Origin: Rhinopithecus roxellana
Lineage: Eukaryota; Chordata; Mammalia; Primates; Cercopithecidae
Reading direction: 5' to 3'
Length of the DNA stretch: 64,000 nucleotides
Assembly: GCF_007565055.1 (NCBI RefSeq)
Contig: NC_044557.1
Span: 142,356,493 to 142,420,492, forward strand
A model generated the notes under the pieces. That model saw only the letters and a program-made list of their open reading frames with translations, had not been told where the DNA came from and did no database searches. Made by a program: the position numbers and the translations under genes. Shown here one piece after another: positions 33,687 to 45,185 of this stretch; position 1 is the stretch's first letter, and every line of letters starts with the position of its first letter.

Positions 33687-36600
33687 AACTATTACCCTTC
33701 TAAGCCCAAAAAGTGCACGTGGTTCTGTTTGCACAGAGGCCATATGGGAAAGCACAGTTTGGCAATCTTGAAAAATATAGTGGAATTTTATTATATATCT
33801 TCTAATGGGGGACATCCAGGGATTTTAAATGACACAGACCTTATGGAAACTTTCTATAAATCTATCTAGACATTGTTTCCTCTCTTGAATGTTTCACAAC
33901 TCACGGTTTCTAAAGAAGAAATTTCATTGCTCTGTCATCTACTGAGGTCCTTTCCCGGCACTATGCTCTTCTCATTTGGCATCTTCTTCCCTCTCCACCT
34001 CCTACACCCTGTGCTGCAACCACATCATCTGCCTCCCAGGCAGAAGTGAGCACTGATTTCCACTCCTTTTCTCACCCTGAAATTACCTATGGTGTCACGC
34101 TTTAGAAACCTGACCCCTCTGTCAGTGGAAGCACATTTTTCACATCTATTAAAAACTTTAAGAGCCCTACACTTGGCATGTAACACGATTATTTCTTAGT
34201 CTTTTGTAAAAGATGTTTAGAGAAACATGCATGCTGGTATTTCATAAGCCAATACAGACACCTTTTACATTAATAGCCACCAGTGTCTGTTGCTTCTTGG
34301 CAAATGGCATGGGAGCTGCTGTGCAGACACTCATTAACAAAACTGTAGAGGCTCTCAACCATCCAAATCTGGCAGAATAAGCTTATGAGTCACTTAATCT
34401 AAAGCATTTAACCATCAATGCTCTGAAATTTGGAGAGAAAAAATACGGAAAAAGACAATAATTTCTGCAGGCTCTGTGTGTGTACGTGTACATTTTTGAT
34501 ACCTCAGTGTTCTATGTCCTCCTCCTGACTGAAATATAATAATAAAAGTTGATTACTTACAATGAAGGTCACTTTACAATACCCCAAGTGTCTCCTATTA
34601 TCTCTCATAATTTTCCCTATATAAATGTTAGTTTCTTCCCCTTAAAATATCCTTTAAATTTTCAGTGAAATACATTAATTTTGAGACCCCACTTTATGAC
34701 AGTGTGCTAGGTGCTTTAGCTTTGTATATTTTAGGACACAGGATGAGCCTATAAACTGAAGGAAAAATTCAAAAAGGGATCCTGTATGGGTGATGTAATA
34801 CTTAAGACTAACTTCTATGATATTTAGTTCTATCCAAACTTAAATTAGCCAAAAACAGATGATTCTGTTTGACGTTTTACATAAAACCGAGAAGCACCAA
34901 ATATTTGGAAAACAGAACTATTTTAGAATCTACCAATTAATCCTTTTTGTTACTGAGAGCCTCACTGATCAAACATCCAGAAGAATCTCAAACACTGATC
35001 AATGAAAAGGAAGACGTTTGTTTTATAAAACCAGTGAATACAAACTACAACACAGAAACACCTATTTTAATGCATTTGAATAAGTACATGAAATAACTTT
35101 TTCCCTTTAAAATGATATATGCTGCCTAGGTGACCCACAGATTTCTTGAAATTCCTACTATTTAATCAGTCATTCTCAGACACTGTGGTTTCTGTAATGG
35201 ATAACTATGTCCAAATATTTTGTAATTACTGTTGAAAGACATGAATGATTTAGTCATTATTGCCGATTAAAGAGTCAAAGGAGATACAAAATTATTGGTA
35301 AACTTTTAAAAATTATTTCTGAAAAATGGGTTAGGGAAACAATGAAGTCTTCTTCAGCTCCATCCTCAAACCTGGCAATGACATTTTGTTCTTCACCATT
35401 TTAGTTTCTCAATTATGTTCCCTCAACACTCTGAGCTCTGAGCTACTAATCCAGACCTAAGAATTTTAAAAATGTATGGAATAAAACAAGAGGTTTATTT
35501 TTCACTTTAGAGGAAAAGGTAACCCTTGATGAAAATCAATTTTATACTCTACTTACTAAAATCTGAGCATGGACAAACGGTAACATCAGCAAGAAACTCA
35601 CCCAGAAAGGAAAAGTAGGCTGACTCTGATGATACCTCTTACAATATGCCAGCACTTTTTCTCCCTGGAGGACATCTGCCTTCCCCTCCTCTTTACTAGG
35701 CAGCACTTGTGAAGGCCAGGATGTGAGATGTGTGTGAGATAATGTATGTGTAAATAGAATTGCCTTACATCCTATGGATGAAACATCTTTCTCAATTTAA
35801 AAGGTAAAAAGGTGGCATTTAAAAATAACCTAATCTTCCAAAACCAGCAAACTTCAGTCTACTTGAGGTTTTTCTTTTCTTTTTTTTTTTTTTTACAATA
35901 GCAGTCCTCATATACGAGGTCTGTCCTTGAGCTGATTTAGAATAATTAGTTATAGCAGCTCATTAATTCACAAGTGATCCACAAGTTGTCAGTCTAAGCA
36001 AAGATAATTTAGATCTAAAACAGCTGGCAATGTCCACATTAAAGTTAAGATTATTACAACTACAGAAACTTGTCTCCTGCCTGTATGGTTCAATGAAACA
36101 AGATTATTGCCCTACTCTTGGGGAGCTTGGTGTATTTGATTATAACATTTATTGAGCATCTTTTTTGCTTTCAGGGTTCAAAAATTAACAAGATAGTTTC
36201 TGACCTCTAAGAGTTAAAATTAATGAAGAGCAAGATTAACCACCCCCCACACACGCTCACACCAAAATCAGCTTATCCATGCTATCATAGAGCTCACAAT
36301 AAAACCTAAAAGTCATTGCTTTAAAGTTCTAAGTATGTAAGAGTCCTAACCTCTACTTAATATTCACTCATTTTCTGATTTTCAATCTAGATGAACATAT
36401 TAGTATATTGTCTCTCCTGTTAGTAGACATTTTTAAAAGCAAAGAAATTTTAAGAATCAACAGACATTTGACAGAAATGCTTACATGCATGGAAAAATTC
36501 TATTACATAGAAGGACTCCAAGTTTACATCTTCCTCAGAATTTCTCTCAATGAATTCTCATCCACTCTCATGGATTTTTCTATTACCTACAAACTGATGG

Positions 36601-36889
36601 CTCTCACTGTTGTATCTTACTCTGGATTTATCTTCAAAGATTAAGACCCATTTTTCTGACTGCCTGCTAAATCTTCTGACTTCACCCTGCAAGTCTCATA
36701 GGATCCAAAATGCACTCCTGTCCAAACAGAACTTAAACAGGCCCTTCAGATATTAAAACTTGTTATAAAGCTAGGTAACTAAGAATACTTTGTGCTGGTA
36801 CAAAAAGCAAAACGAATTTTTTTTTTTTAAGTACAAGAGAAATATATAAAAATATATGGAAGAATTTACAGTAGAATAAATATTACATT
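33687..36889. other. Longest unassigned stretch of the window
   Basis: About 3.2 kb without a repeat family I recognise. A poly-T run lies at 35880-35895 and short A-runs near 36820. Around 36700-36780 a phrase ('cagaacttaaacaggccctt') faintly recalls retroviral pol, but no frame supports it. Unique sequence of this kind inside dense repeats is where regulatory elements would be sought, but I see no specific signal. Confidence 0.4.
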
Positions 36890-38890
36890 TCATATCAATG
36901 TGGGAAATACAGATGACTCAATAAATGGTATTGGGTAATTGGCTAGCTTTTGGGGAATGGAATGAGATGGAGTCCCAAAATGTTTCAAAATAACTTTCCA
37001 GATAGATAAAAAAGATTACCTGTAAAAATGAAATCATAAAGGAATACAAATGAATGTGCTGAAAATAATGAGATAAAGAAAATTTTAAAACATGGTAAAA
37101 ATTATATAAGAAAAGATTAATATCAACTTGAAAACTTAAAACTTCAACAATTTATGAACAGTATCAGAGCACACAACCTACAGAATGGGAGAAGATACTT
37201 GCAAATTATGTATCCAACAAAGGCCTAATATCTAAAATCCATAGGAAACTTCAACAAGTCGACAAGCAAAAACAAGTAACCCCATTAAAAAAATGGGCAA
37301 AGGACATGAACAGACACTTCTCAAAAGAAGACATACAAGCAGCCAACAAGCATGAAAAATGGTCAGCATCATGAATCATCAGAGAAATGCAAATCAAAAC
37401 CACAATGAGATATCAACACCAGTCAGAATTGTAATTATTAATAAGTTAAAAAAACAACAGATGCTGGTGAGGCTTCAGAGAAAAGGGAATGCTTATACAC
37501 TGTTGGTGAAAATGTAAATTAGTTCAGCCACTGTGGAAAGCAGCCTGGAGATTTTTCAAAGAACTTAAAACAGGGCTATCATCAACCCAGCAATCCCATG
37601 ACTGGTTATATAACCAAAAGAAAATAAATCATTCTACCAGAAAGCCACATGCACTCGTATAGTCAATACTATGCTATTCACAACAGTAAAGACACAGAAT
37701 TAACCCAGGTGACCATCAATGGTGGATTGGATAGAGAAAATATGGGACCCATCTACCATAGGATACAACACAGCCATAAAAAATAAAATAAAATGCTGTC
37801 TTTTGCAGCAACATGGATGAAGCTGAAGGCCATAATCCTAAGTGAATTAATGCAGAAACAGAAAACCCATGTTCTCATTTACAAGTGGGAGCGAAACATT
37901 GAGCACACATGCATATAAATATGGGAACAATAGATACTGTAGACTACTAGATGGGGAAGGGAAGGGAGCAGGTTAAAAACTACCTGTTGGGTACTATGTT
38001 CACTACCTGGGTGACAGGATTCATACTCCTTAGCATCACACAATATTTCCATATAACAAACCTTTACATGTACTCCCTATATCTAAAACAAAAGTTGAAC
38101 TTTTTAAAAACAAAGAAAAATATCACAAAAAATAGATTATCAAGAAATATCACTCATGAATACAGAAAGAAATTACAGTTAAAAAAATGAAGAGATTCAA
38201 ACTATAAATGAAAAGCTGGAAGTATATTTTCAACATATCTGACAGCAATTGATATGATAAAGGAATAATTTCCCTAATATGTAACTAACTTGTAAATTAA
38301 TCAAAATGTAAAAAGTACGTAAATAAGTAGTTTAAAGAGAAAAAAACAGTACCAATATCCACTAAACATGAAGATTTTCAATGTTATTCATATTTATAGA
38401 AAAACAAATGAAAACAAGAGGAACAACTTTTACCCATCATATGGCAAAGAGTATGAAGTTGTACACAGTGTTACCAAGGATATGGAAAATAGATACTCTC
38501 GTACACTTTTAGTCAGAGAATAAAATTGGTAAACTCTTTTATAGAGCAATCTGGCAATATCTATACAAACATGCAGACACTTTTTCTCAGCACCTTCACT
38601 TACTGGAATTCATTATGCGGAAGTAAATACATCTGTGAAATAATGTGCAAGTATAAAGACCACAGCATAATATGTAATGACAAAAATAGAAACTATCTAA
38701 ATATTTTTAATAGAGAATTGTTCTTAAATTACAGTTTATGAAACAGAATAACCTGTGGTTGATAATAATAGATAACTCTCTATGTGCCAATGTGGAAAAA
38801 AATTGATGGTAATACTTACATACACATGAAAATGTTTTCAAATTGTAATAATCATTTCCTCCAAGAAAAGCATAAAAAACAGAAAATTTT
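36890..38890 (+). mobile_element. Ancient L1M fragment, forward, split by a younger L1
   Basis: The left piece (36890-37160, 'actcaataaatggtattggg') and the right piece (38110-38890, 'tatagagcaatctggcaata', then 'ggaattcattatgcggaag') are successive parts of one old L1 ORF2/3' region, far more diverged than the L1 between them. Confidence 0.65.
37161..38105 (+). mobile_element. 5'-truncated L1 (L1P age), forward
   Basis: It begins in ORF2 ('caacctacagaatgggagaa'), runs through 'catgaacagacacttctcaa' and a 3' UTR with 'ctacctgttgggtactatgt', and ends in an A-rich stretch near 38105. No clear target duplication is visible. Several frameshifts. Confidence 0.85.
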
Positions 38891-39107
38891 TGCCTCTGTC
38901 AGTCCCACTTCCTAATGCCTTTCTCACATTTATGCATTATATTTATAATCCAAAATAAAACTCATTGATGATATCAGCAAGCTAGCAGAGTAAGAATACC
39001 AGTCTTTGTCCTTCAAAAAGAAAAAGAAAAAAAACACCACAACATCAATTAGACAATTCTCCATGAAACAAATGGGCCATGGCAGGGTTTAAGAGTCCAG
39101 TTAAGGG

Positions 39108-41555
39108 AAGATGTCAGCAAAATGGTGGAACAGAAGATCCCCTGGCATCACTCACCCAACAAAAGTATAATTAGAAACTATTCAAAGACAAGAGAACCAC
39201 CCTGAATTTACCAGAATTCAGGGAAAAATGAAGAAACACCCTGGGCCCACAGAATCAAAAGAAATCATAACTGGTAAGAGTAAGAGTCATTTTAGACTGT
39301 GCCACCCTCTCTCCCAAGCCAGCATAATACCACTCACAGAAAATTTTCCTCAACCCACAGCTGCTGAATGACAGGAGAGAATTGGAGGTGGATATCCAAT
39401 CTCCCCACAGATCTGGGAATCTCTGTGGGAAACCCACTTCAGTCCTGCCCTGCAAGAACCAGTGGGAGTGCCAAGAGGAGTGAACCTCCTGAGGTGAGTT
39501 TCGGCCAAAGTGCAGGGCACTGATTGCAGCAACTTGGCAGACATTCTATGTTCGGATCAGTGGTAATGCCATACTAAAGAGATTGGCCAGCACTGTGGCA
39601 CTGCAGAGGGCACAATTCATAGGAAGCCCCCAATCCCTAGTCCTATTTCCCATAAATCCCAGGTGCTTGTCTGAAGACATCCTCTGGCCTGAACAACTAA
39701 AAGGATGGCATGAGAGTTCTGGTGCTCACTGTAAGTTTTCACCAGACCGGAAAACAAAGGCAGGGCTGCAATTTAGTTCCAGTGTAGCATTTAAGTTCCA
39801 GTGTTCACTATAAGACCTTCCCAAACCAGGAAATAATGGTAGGGCACAAAGTTAGTTCTAGTGCAGTGTTCCGGTTCTGGTATGCACTATAAGCTCTTCT
39901 CAGAACAGGAACAACAACAAGCTAGAAATTAAGATTTGATACTAATTAGTAAAGATATAACAGAACCAAAGAACACCTGCAAGAGCTGAAGAGGTGGCTG
40001 CCTCCTTAAATGCACAGGCATTACTGTAAAGGTTCAAGGATTGTGAAAACTCAGGGAAATATAACTCCAACAAAAGAAACTAACAAAAGGTCTAGAAAAA
40101 TTAAAAATCTATGATATGTCTGGAAATATTTTAGATTAATCCTTTTAAAGATGTTCAGGGAATCACACACACACAAAAATGAATAGAAAACTAAATATAA
40201 TTTGGAAAATAATCCAGGAACAAAATTAGAAATTTTAAAATGAAATAGAAACAATTTTGAAATCCAAATAGAAATCCTAGAAATAAAGAATACAATAACC
40301 AAACTTGAAAAACTCATTAGAAAACATCAACAGATTTGCTCAAAGGAAAGAATCAATGAGGTTGAAGATGGAACATATGCAATTACTCAATCAGAGGATC
40401 AAAGAGTAAAAAAGAATAAAAAAGGGTGAAGAAGGCCTATGAGAATTATGGACCACCATCAAGCAAACTAACCTTCACATAATAGGAATTTCCAAAGGAG
40501 ATGAGAGAGAAAAATATCCATAAAGGACACTTACAGAAATAATGGCTGAAAATTTCCCAAATCTAAAGAAAGACTATACTGTATTCATGTACAGGAAGCT
40601 GAGTGGTCACAAATAAAATTCAATCCAAAGAGGATTTTCCCAAGGTACGTTACAATCAAATTGTTAAAACTCAAATACAAAGAACAAATACTCAAAACAT
40701 CAAGAGAGAAGAAACATATCACATTCAACAGAGCCCAAGTATGGCTTTCAGTGGATTTATCAGTAGAAACCCTGCAGGACAAAAGAGAATGGGATAATAC
40801 ATTCAAAGTGCTGAAGAGAAAAAACTGTCAGTCAAGAATACTCTATCTGGTAAAACTTCCCATCAAACATGAAGGAAAGATAAAGACTTTCCCAGTCAAT
40901 CAAAAGCTTAAAGAATTCATCATCACCAAACCTGTCTTACAAGAAATGCTAAAGGGAGTTCTTCAGTCGGGAAGAAAAGGATGCTAATGGGTATATGTAT
41001 AAAACTCACTGGCAAAAGAAAGAATACAGACAAATTAAGACTACTGTAATACTGTAATTGTGGGAAGTAAACCATTTATATCTCAAGTAGGAAGACTAAA
41101 AGATAAAACTAGCTGGGCACAGTTGCTCACACCTGTAATCCCAACATTCTGGGAGGCTGAGGCAGGTGGATCACCTGAGGTTGAGTTCAAGACCAGCCTG
41201 GTCAACACGGCAAAACACCACCTCTACTAAAAGTGTCCAAAATTAGCCAGGTGTGGTGCCATGCACCTGTAATCCCAGCTACTTGGGAGGCTGAGGCAGG
41301 AGAAACACTTGAACCTGGGAGGCAAAGGTTGCAGTGAGCTGAGATTGTGCCATGCATTCCAGCCTGGGTGACAGAGCGAGACTTCCATCTCAAAAAAATA
41401 ATTTTTTTAAAGGCAAAACTATCAAAAAGAACAGTAACTACAACAATTGGTTAAGGGACAGGCAATATAAAAATGTTAAAGTGTATTTATCACTTTTTTT
41501 TTCTTTGTGGTCAAAATTAAGTTGTTATATATCCCTTAGAATTATTATAGGTAGT
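39108..41555 (+). mobile_element. L1 5' portion only (5' UTR + ORF1 remnant)
   Basis: It starts with a typical L1 5' end ('agatgtcagcaaaatggtgg'), followed by about 1 kb of GC-richer 5' UTR. ORF1 is a remnant at about 40080-40985 (last open piece 40661-40987, ending at a stop after 'gggaagaaaaggatgc'), and then comes the inter-ORF spacer. An Alu interrupts the spacer, which resumes at 41422 and fades by about 41555. ORF2 is absent, so the element is truncated at its 3' side. This cannot happen at insertion and implies a later deletion or rearrangement. Confidence 0.8.
41112..41408 (+). mobile_element. Alu (AluSx-like), forward
   Basis: A full dimer from 'gctgggcacagttgctcaca', with a short mixed tail. 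Imperfect flanking repeats end in aaaacta (41105-41111 and 41415-41421). Confidence 0.93.
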
Positions 41556-41959
41556 GTTATTTTTAATAGTTTTGTCTTTTAAAGTTTATTCAAGTATTTT
41601 ATCCTTTTCCCCAGCATACAGAAAGCTCTTAAAATGGTAGTTATTATTAATATCAGGTGTTATTTTATATCTATTTTATATTACGCACACATACATTTAG
41701 GTCACTTATGTAATGGACATCAAAGTCACAGATCTATAGTAATGACAGATTAAATTTGGTGCCACTCAATCATTTCTATGACATCTCACTATGTTTCAGC
41801 TCTTGGTGTATCTTCTAAGATTTCCCACCAGCCAAAGGCTCTGTGTATGAGATTGAAGAAGTATATTCAATCTTGCTCATTATTTAAAAAATACAAACCA
41901 TGTGTAACTTTTAGAGATCTTAATTATATCCCATTGGTGAAGAGTCACTGTTCTACATC
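41556..41959. other. Unassigned spacer
   Basis: The open frame 41778-42023 overlaps the MIR that follows and is not called. Confidence 0.4.
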
Positions 41960-42050
41960 TTGTGATCACATAGCTCAACCCTACTCTGTAACAGATGAGG
42001 AAATTGAGGCTCAGGGAGATTAAGTGGCTTATCTAAAGTGGCAGAGCTAC
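41960..42050 (+). mobile_element. MIR fragment
   Basis: 'acagatgaggaaattgaggc' followed by 'tcagggagattaagtggctt' is close to the MIR core consensus. Confidence 0.75.
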
Positions 42051-42140
42051 TTTTATTATATTTCTTTTATCAGAACTTATATAGTGTGTTTATTTTTTAA
42101 AATTATAAGTCAAGCAGTATTGACATTAACAGCAATTTTA

Positions 42141-42424
42141 TTTTATTTTAGACAGAATCTTGCTCTGTTGCCCAGGCTGAAGTGCAGGAGCTTACTGCAG
42201 CCTCAACCTCCTGGGTTCAAGTGATCCTCCCACTTAAGCCTCCCAAGTAGCTGGGACTACAGGCATGTACTATCATGACTAGTTAATTTTTTGTATTTTT
42301 TGTGGAGACAAGGTTTCATCATGTTGCTCAGGCTAGTCTCGAACTTCTGGGCTCAAGCGATCTTTCTGCCTCAGCCTCTCAAAGTGCTGAGATTACAGGC
42401 ATGAGAAACCACATCGAGCCCAAT
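42141..42424 (-). mobile_element. Alu (AluJ-like), reverse
   Basis: A diverged dimer from 'gacagaatcttgctctgttg' to 'gaaaccacatcgagcc', with flanking agcaatttta (42131-42140) and agtaatttta (42425-42434). Confidence 0.9.
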
Positions 42425-42605
42425 AGTAATTTTAATAATAAGGAGTTTTTAATTATAGAAACCTGAAATTGTAGCCTGATATATTTTTCTGTAATGCAAA
42501 GAAATAAATGGCAAAATAGTTAAAGAAGCATTCTTACTTTATTGAATACAGGGCCAGACTTTAGAAATCTATTTTGTCTTGGCAATACCTTCAATTAATA
42601 ATTAG

Positions 42606-42845
42606 TTCATCAAACATATTCTAGAGGCTATCAGGGCACTTTTACTCTTCTTCCCAAGGACAGAGAAGGGCTCTGAGGATCTTCCTGAGGTGTCTGGGGT
42701 CACCTTTACCTCAGATGAAATATTTGAGTCAGCAGCCAAAGAAGTTAAACACAATGAAGATGGCAAGCAGAAACCATGGAAACTTAGCTTGCTTTCTGTC
42801 AAATTATGTGAATCATATTTCATTAAAAGACGTTTTGCAAAATAG
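42606..42845 (+). other. Protein-like open frame, possible orphan exon or pseudogene piece
   Basis: One frame is open from 42606 to a TAG at 42843-42845. From about 42660 its composition looks coding-like (Glu, Lys, Asp, Ser; for example SEDLPEV, SDEIFESAAKEV, KPWKLSLL) and it lies outside every repeat I recognise. A pyrimidine-rich acceptor-like site (cttcttcccaag) ends at 42658, which would make this a last coding exon of about 61 residues. There is no methionine near that point and no nearby polyadenylation signal I can defend. I do not recognise the protein. Confidence 0.25.
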
Positions 42846-43112
42846 CCCACCTGTTTACTCTGGCTTTTTTAATTTCACAAATCCACATATTCTCTTGATC
42901 AGAAAAACATAAAACACTTCCTCGCTAAAAGGCCAGAGAGGAGGAAAGACTATCCATGTTTATTCTCTGAAACTTTTCCCCTGGATTATACTTTTTCCTG
43001 GGAAACAAATACATTATTTATATGTTATATGCATAAATATATTTTTACACACACACACAGCACAGAGAATGGCTTCTGTCTCATATATAAATAAAGGAAA
43101 AAGTCCTCAGGG

Positions 43113-44235
43113 TGATGTCAGCAGCAAAATGGCGGAATAGAAGGCTCTGGACTACTCTCCTCCCACAGAGACACTGAGTAGACACCTACACACACATCAG
43201 TTCTCACCAAGAGAAAGCCAAACTCTAGTTAAAAGACTCCTACACACTGGATGACTGAGAAAATATCCACATCAAAACGAGTGGAAAAAATGAAGAAAAA
43301 CTTGAACACTAACCCCATCCTAAGCACAGTGCCTTACAACCTAGAAAGAATCCCCAATTCCTAGCTTCTTCCTGAAGGGTTAAGGGTTTGTACCACACAC
43401 ATAGTGCCCCAATTTTACAGTCCCTGCCAGAGAACCTGGTTATTAAATCACCTTGCTTGAGGAACATCAGGGGACAGAGCATCAGAAGATTTACTGAAGA
43501 GCAAAGGGGGTTTTAAAACATGCAAGCACGTCCAGCAACCACAGCCACTAGGATCAGGCCAGCTTCCAACCTAAACCCTGGAAAGAGTTTGGCTTCACAC
43601 TTTTCCTGCAGCTATCTGTGGCTCTGGTTCCTAAGAAGCCAGTATCTGGAAGCTTACACAGCAAATAGAAACGAAAGCTTCTTCAGCCTAAATGGGAGTG
43701 ATGGCACTCCTTGTGTCTTCTTCTCTTACTTGCTCCAGCAATAAATCCCTTACAATCTCCCATTGTAAGGCGGCGGAGGACATCTCCATGGCTAAAAGGA
43801 AAAGCGAGCGCATCTTGAGCTTTCTTCCTTGGTTTGCTTCAGTGATTACTTCAGAGGTATCTCCCTGCAAGGAGGATGTGAGATTTCTACTTGCTTGAAT
43901 AGGAGAGTGGGCACTTACTGCACTTTCTTCCTCTGCTTGCTTCATGACGACTTCAGTCATGCAATCTCTCCCTGTTGGAGGCCTCTTCCAACAAGAACAG
44001 AAGAGACTGCACTCCATGCCTTCTTCCTCAACTTGCTCAAGACATAAATTTCTGAAATCTCTCCACAGAAGGAGCCTGGGAAACCCCTCTGTGCCTGAAA
44101 ACGAAAGTAGGAACTCCCGTAACTTATTTTCCAGTTTGCCTCAGTGATAACTCGAGAACAGAAGTCTCCCTCTGCAAGAAGGTCATGAGACTTCTTTTTG
44201 CTGAAGAAAGAGAGCAGGCAATTTCCAAATTGTTA
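43113..44235 (+). mobile_element. L1 5' UTR fragment only, forward
   Basis: It starts 'gatgtcagcagcaaaatggc' and 'ggaatagaag', the L1 5' end with a YY1-type AAAATGGC motif, and continues as CpG-bearing 5' UTR. From about 43695 it becomes a run of ~100-bp monomers. It stops near 44235 before any ORF1. Everything downstream of the 5' UTR is missing. Confidence 0.75.
43695..44225 (+). repeat. Five degenerate ~100-bp tandem monomers in an L1 5' region
   Basis: A 'ttcttcct...cttgcttca' motif recurs at about 43716, 43821, 43923, 44021 and 44124 (steps of 97-105 bp). Each is followed by a 'gaaatctctcc..caagga' block and a purine-rich 'gaaagagagcagg' block. The units are only loosely similar, so the array is old. 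Confidence 0.8.
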
Positions 44236-44637
44236 AAAAAAATGGATTTTTAATGTTTACACCACAAAAAATTAAGTTGATGTTCACTTTGTTGCTAAAG
44301 CGTTTCAATGGAATCAATTGAGACAGCCTAGTAAAACACAAAGAATGACAACCATAACAGAGTAGAAACTCAACACAAGGCAGTTCTTACTTCAGCATGT
44401 GGGCATAGTATAGCCTAAAATTAAATTACATCTTGCGAGATGTAGAACACACATTTTACTAATCACATTGGATCCACTTTGCTTAAAACTGAAAAAAAAT
44501 TGAAAATACAAATGGAAAATATGAATTGGAGCCAGGTGGGATGAGTTAAAGCCTGGACAGTAAGATCTAAGATGAAAAGCTGAGAGAAGACCAAAGCAAT
44601 ATTTTAGGACTAAATGTAAGTGCTAGCATATACTGTT
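44236..44637. other. Unassigned spacer
   Basis: No feature recognised. Confidence 0.4.
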
Positions 44638-44653
44638 GAAATATACTTCTGTG

Positions 44654-44961
44654 GGCCAGGAGCGGTGGCTCACACCTGTAATCCCAGCACTTTGGGAGGC
44701 TGAGGCAGGGGGATCACAAGGTCAGGAGATCGAGATCATCCTGGCTAACACGGTGAAACCCCGTCTCTACTAAAAATACAATAAGGTAGCCAGGCATGTT
44801 GGCGGGCGCCTGTAGTCCCAGCTACTCAGGAGGCTGAGGCAGGAGAATGATGGCACGAACCCGGGAGGTGGAGCTTGCAGTGAGCCCAGATCGCGCCACT
44901 GCACTCCAGCCTGGGCGACAGCACGAGACTCCATCTCAAAAAAAAAAACCAAAAAGAAAAA
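44654..44961 (+). mobile_element. AluY-like element
   Basis: 'ggccaggagcggtggctcac', then a Y-type middle with 'gagatcgagatcatcctggc'. A perfect 16-bp target duplication starting gaaatatac lies at 44638-44653 and 44962-44977. Confidence 0.96.
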
Positions 44962-45038
44962 GAAATATACTTCTGTGTAGTATAAAAGGTATTTTCTACT
45001 TCTCAACATATAGCAATTCTTTTTTTATTATTCATTTG

Positions 45039-45185
45039 TTTTTTTGTTTTTTCTTTTAGATATGGGTGCCACGTTACCCAGGCTGGACTCAAACTCCTGG
45101 CCTTAAGTGATCCTCCTGCCTCAGCCTTCCAAGATACCTAAGATACCTTCCAGGGACTATGGGAACTGACCATCATGACCAGCCT
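45039..45185 (-). mobile_element. Old Alu monomer fragment, reverse
   Basis: 'cacgttacccaggctggact' followed by 'caaactcctggccttaagtg' and 'atcctcctgcctcagccttc', then a short local duplication of 'agataccta'. Confidence 0.75.

Noticed and set aside
36690..36790. Phrase resembling retroviral pol near the RNase H link
   Set aside because: Only about 25 bases look similar and no frame extends the match.
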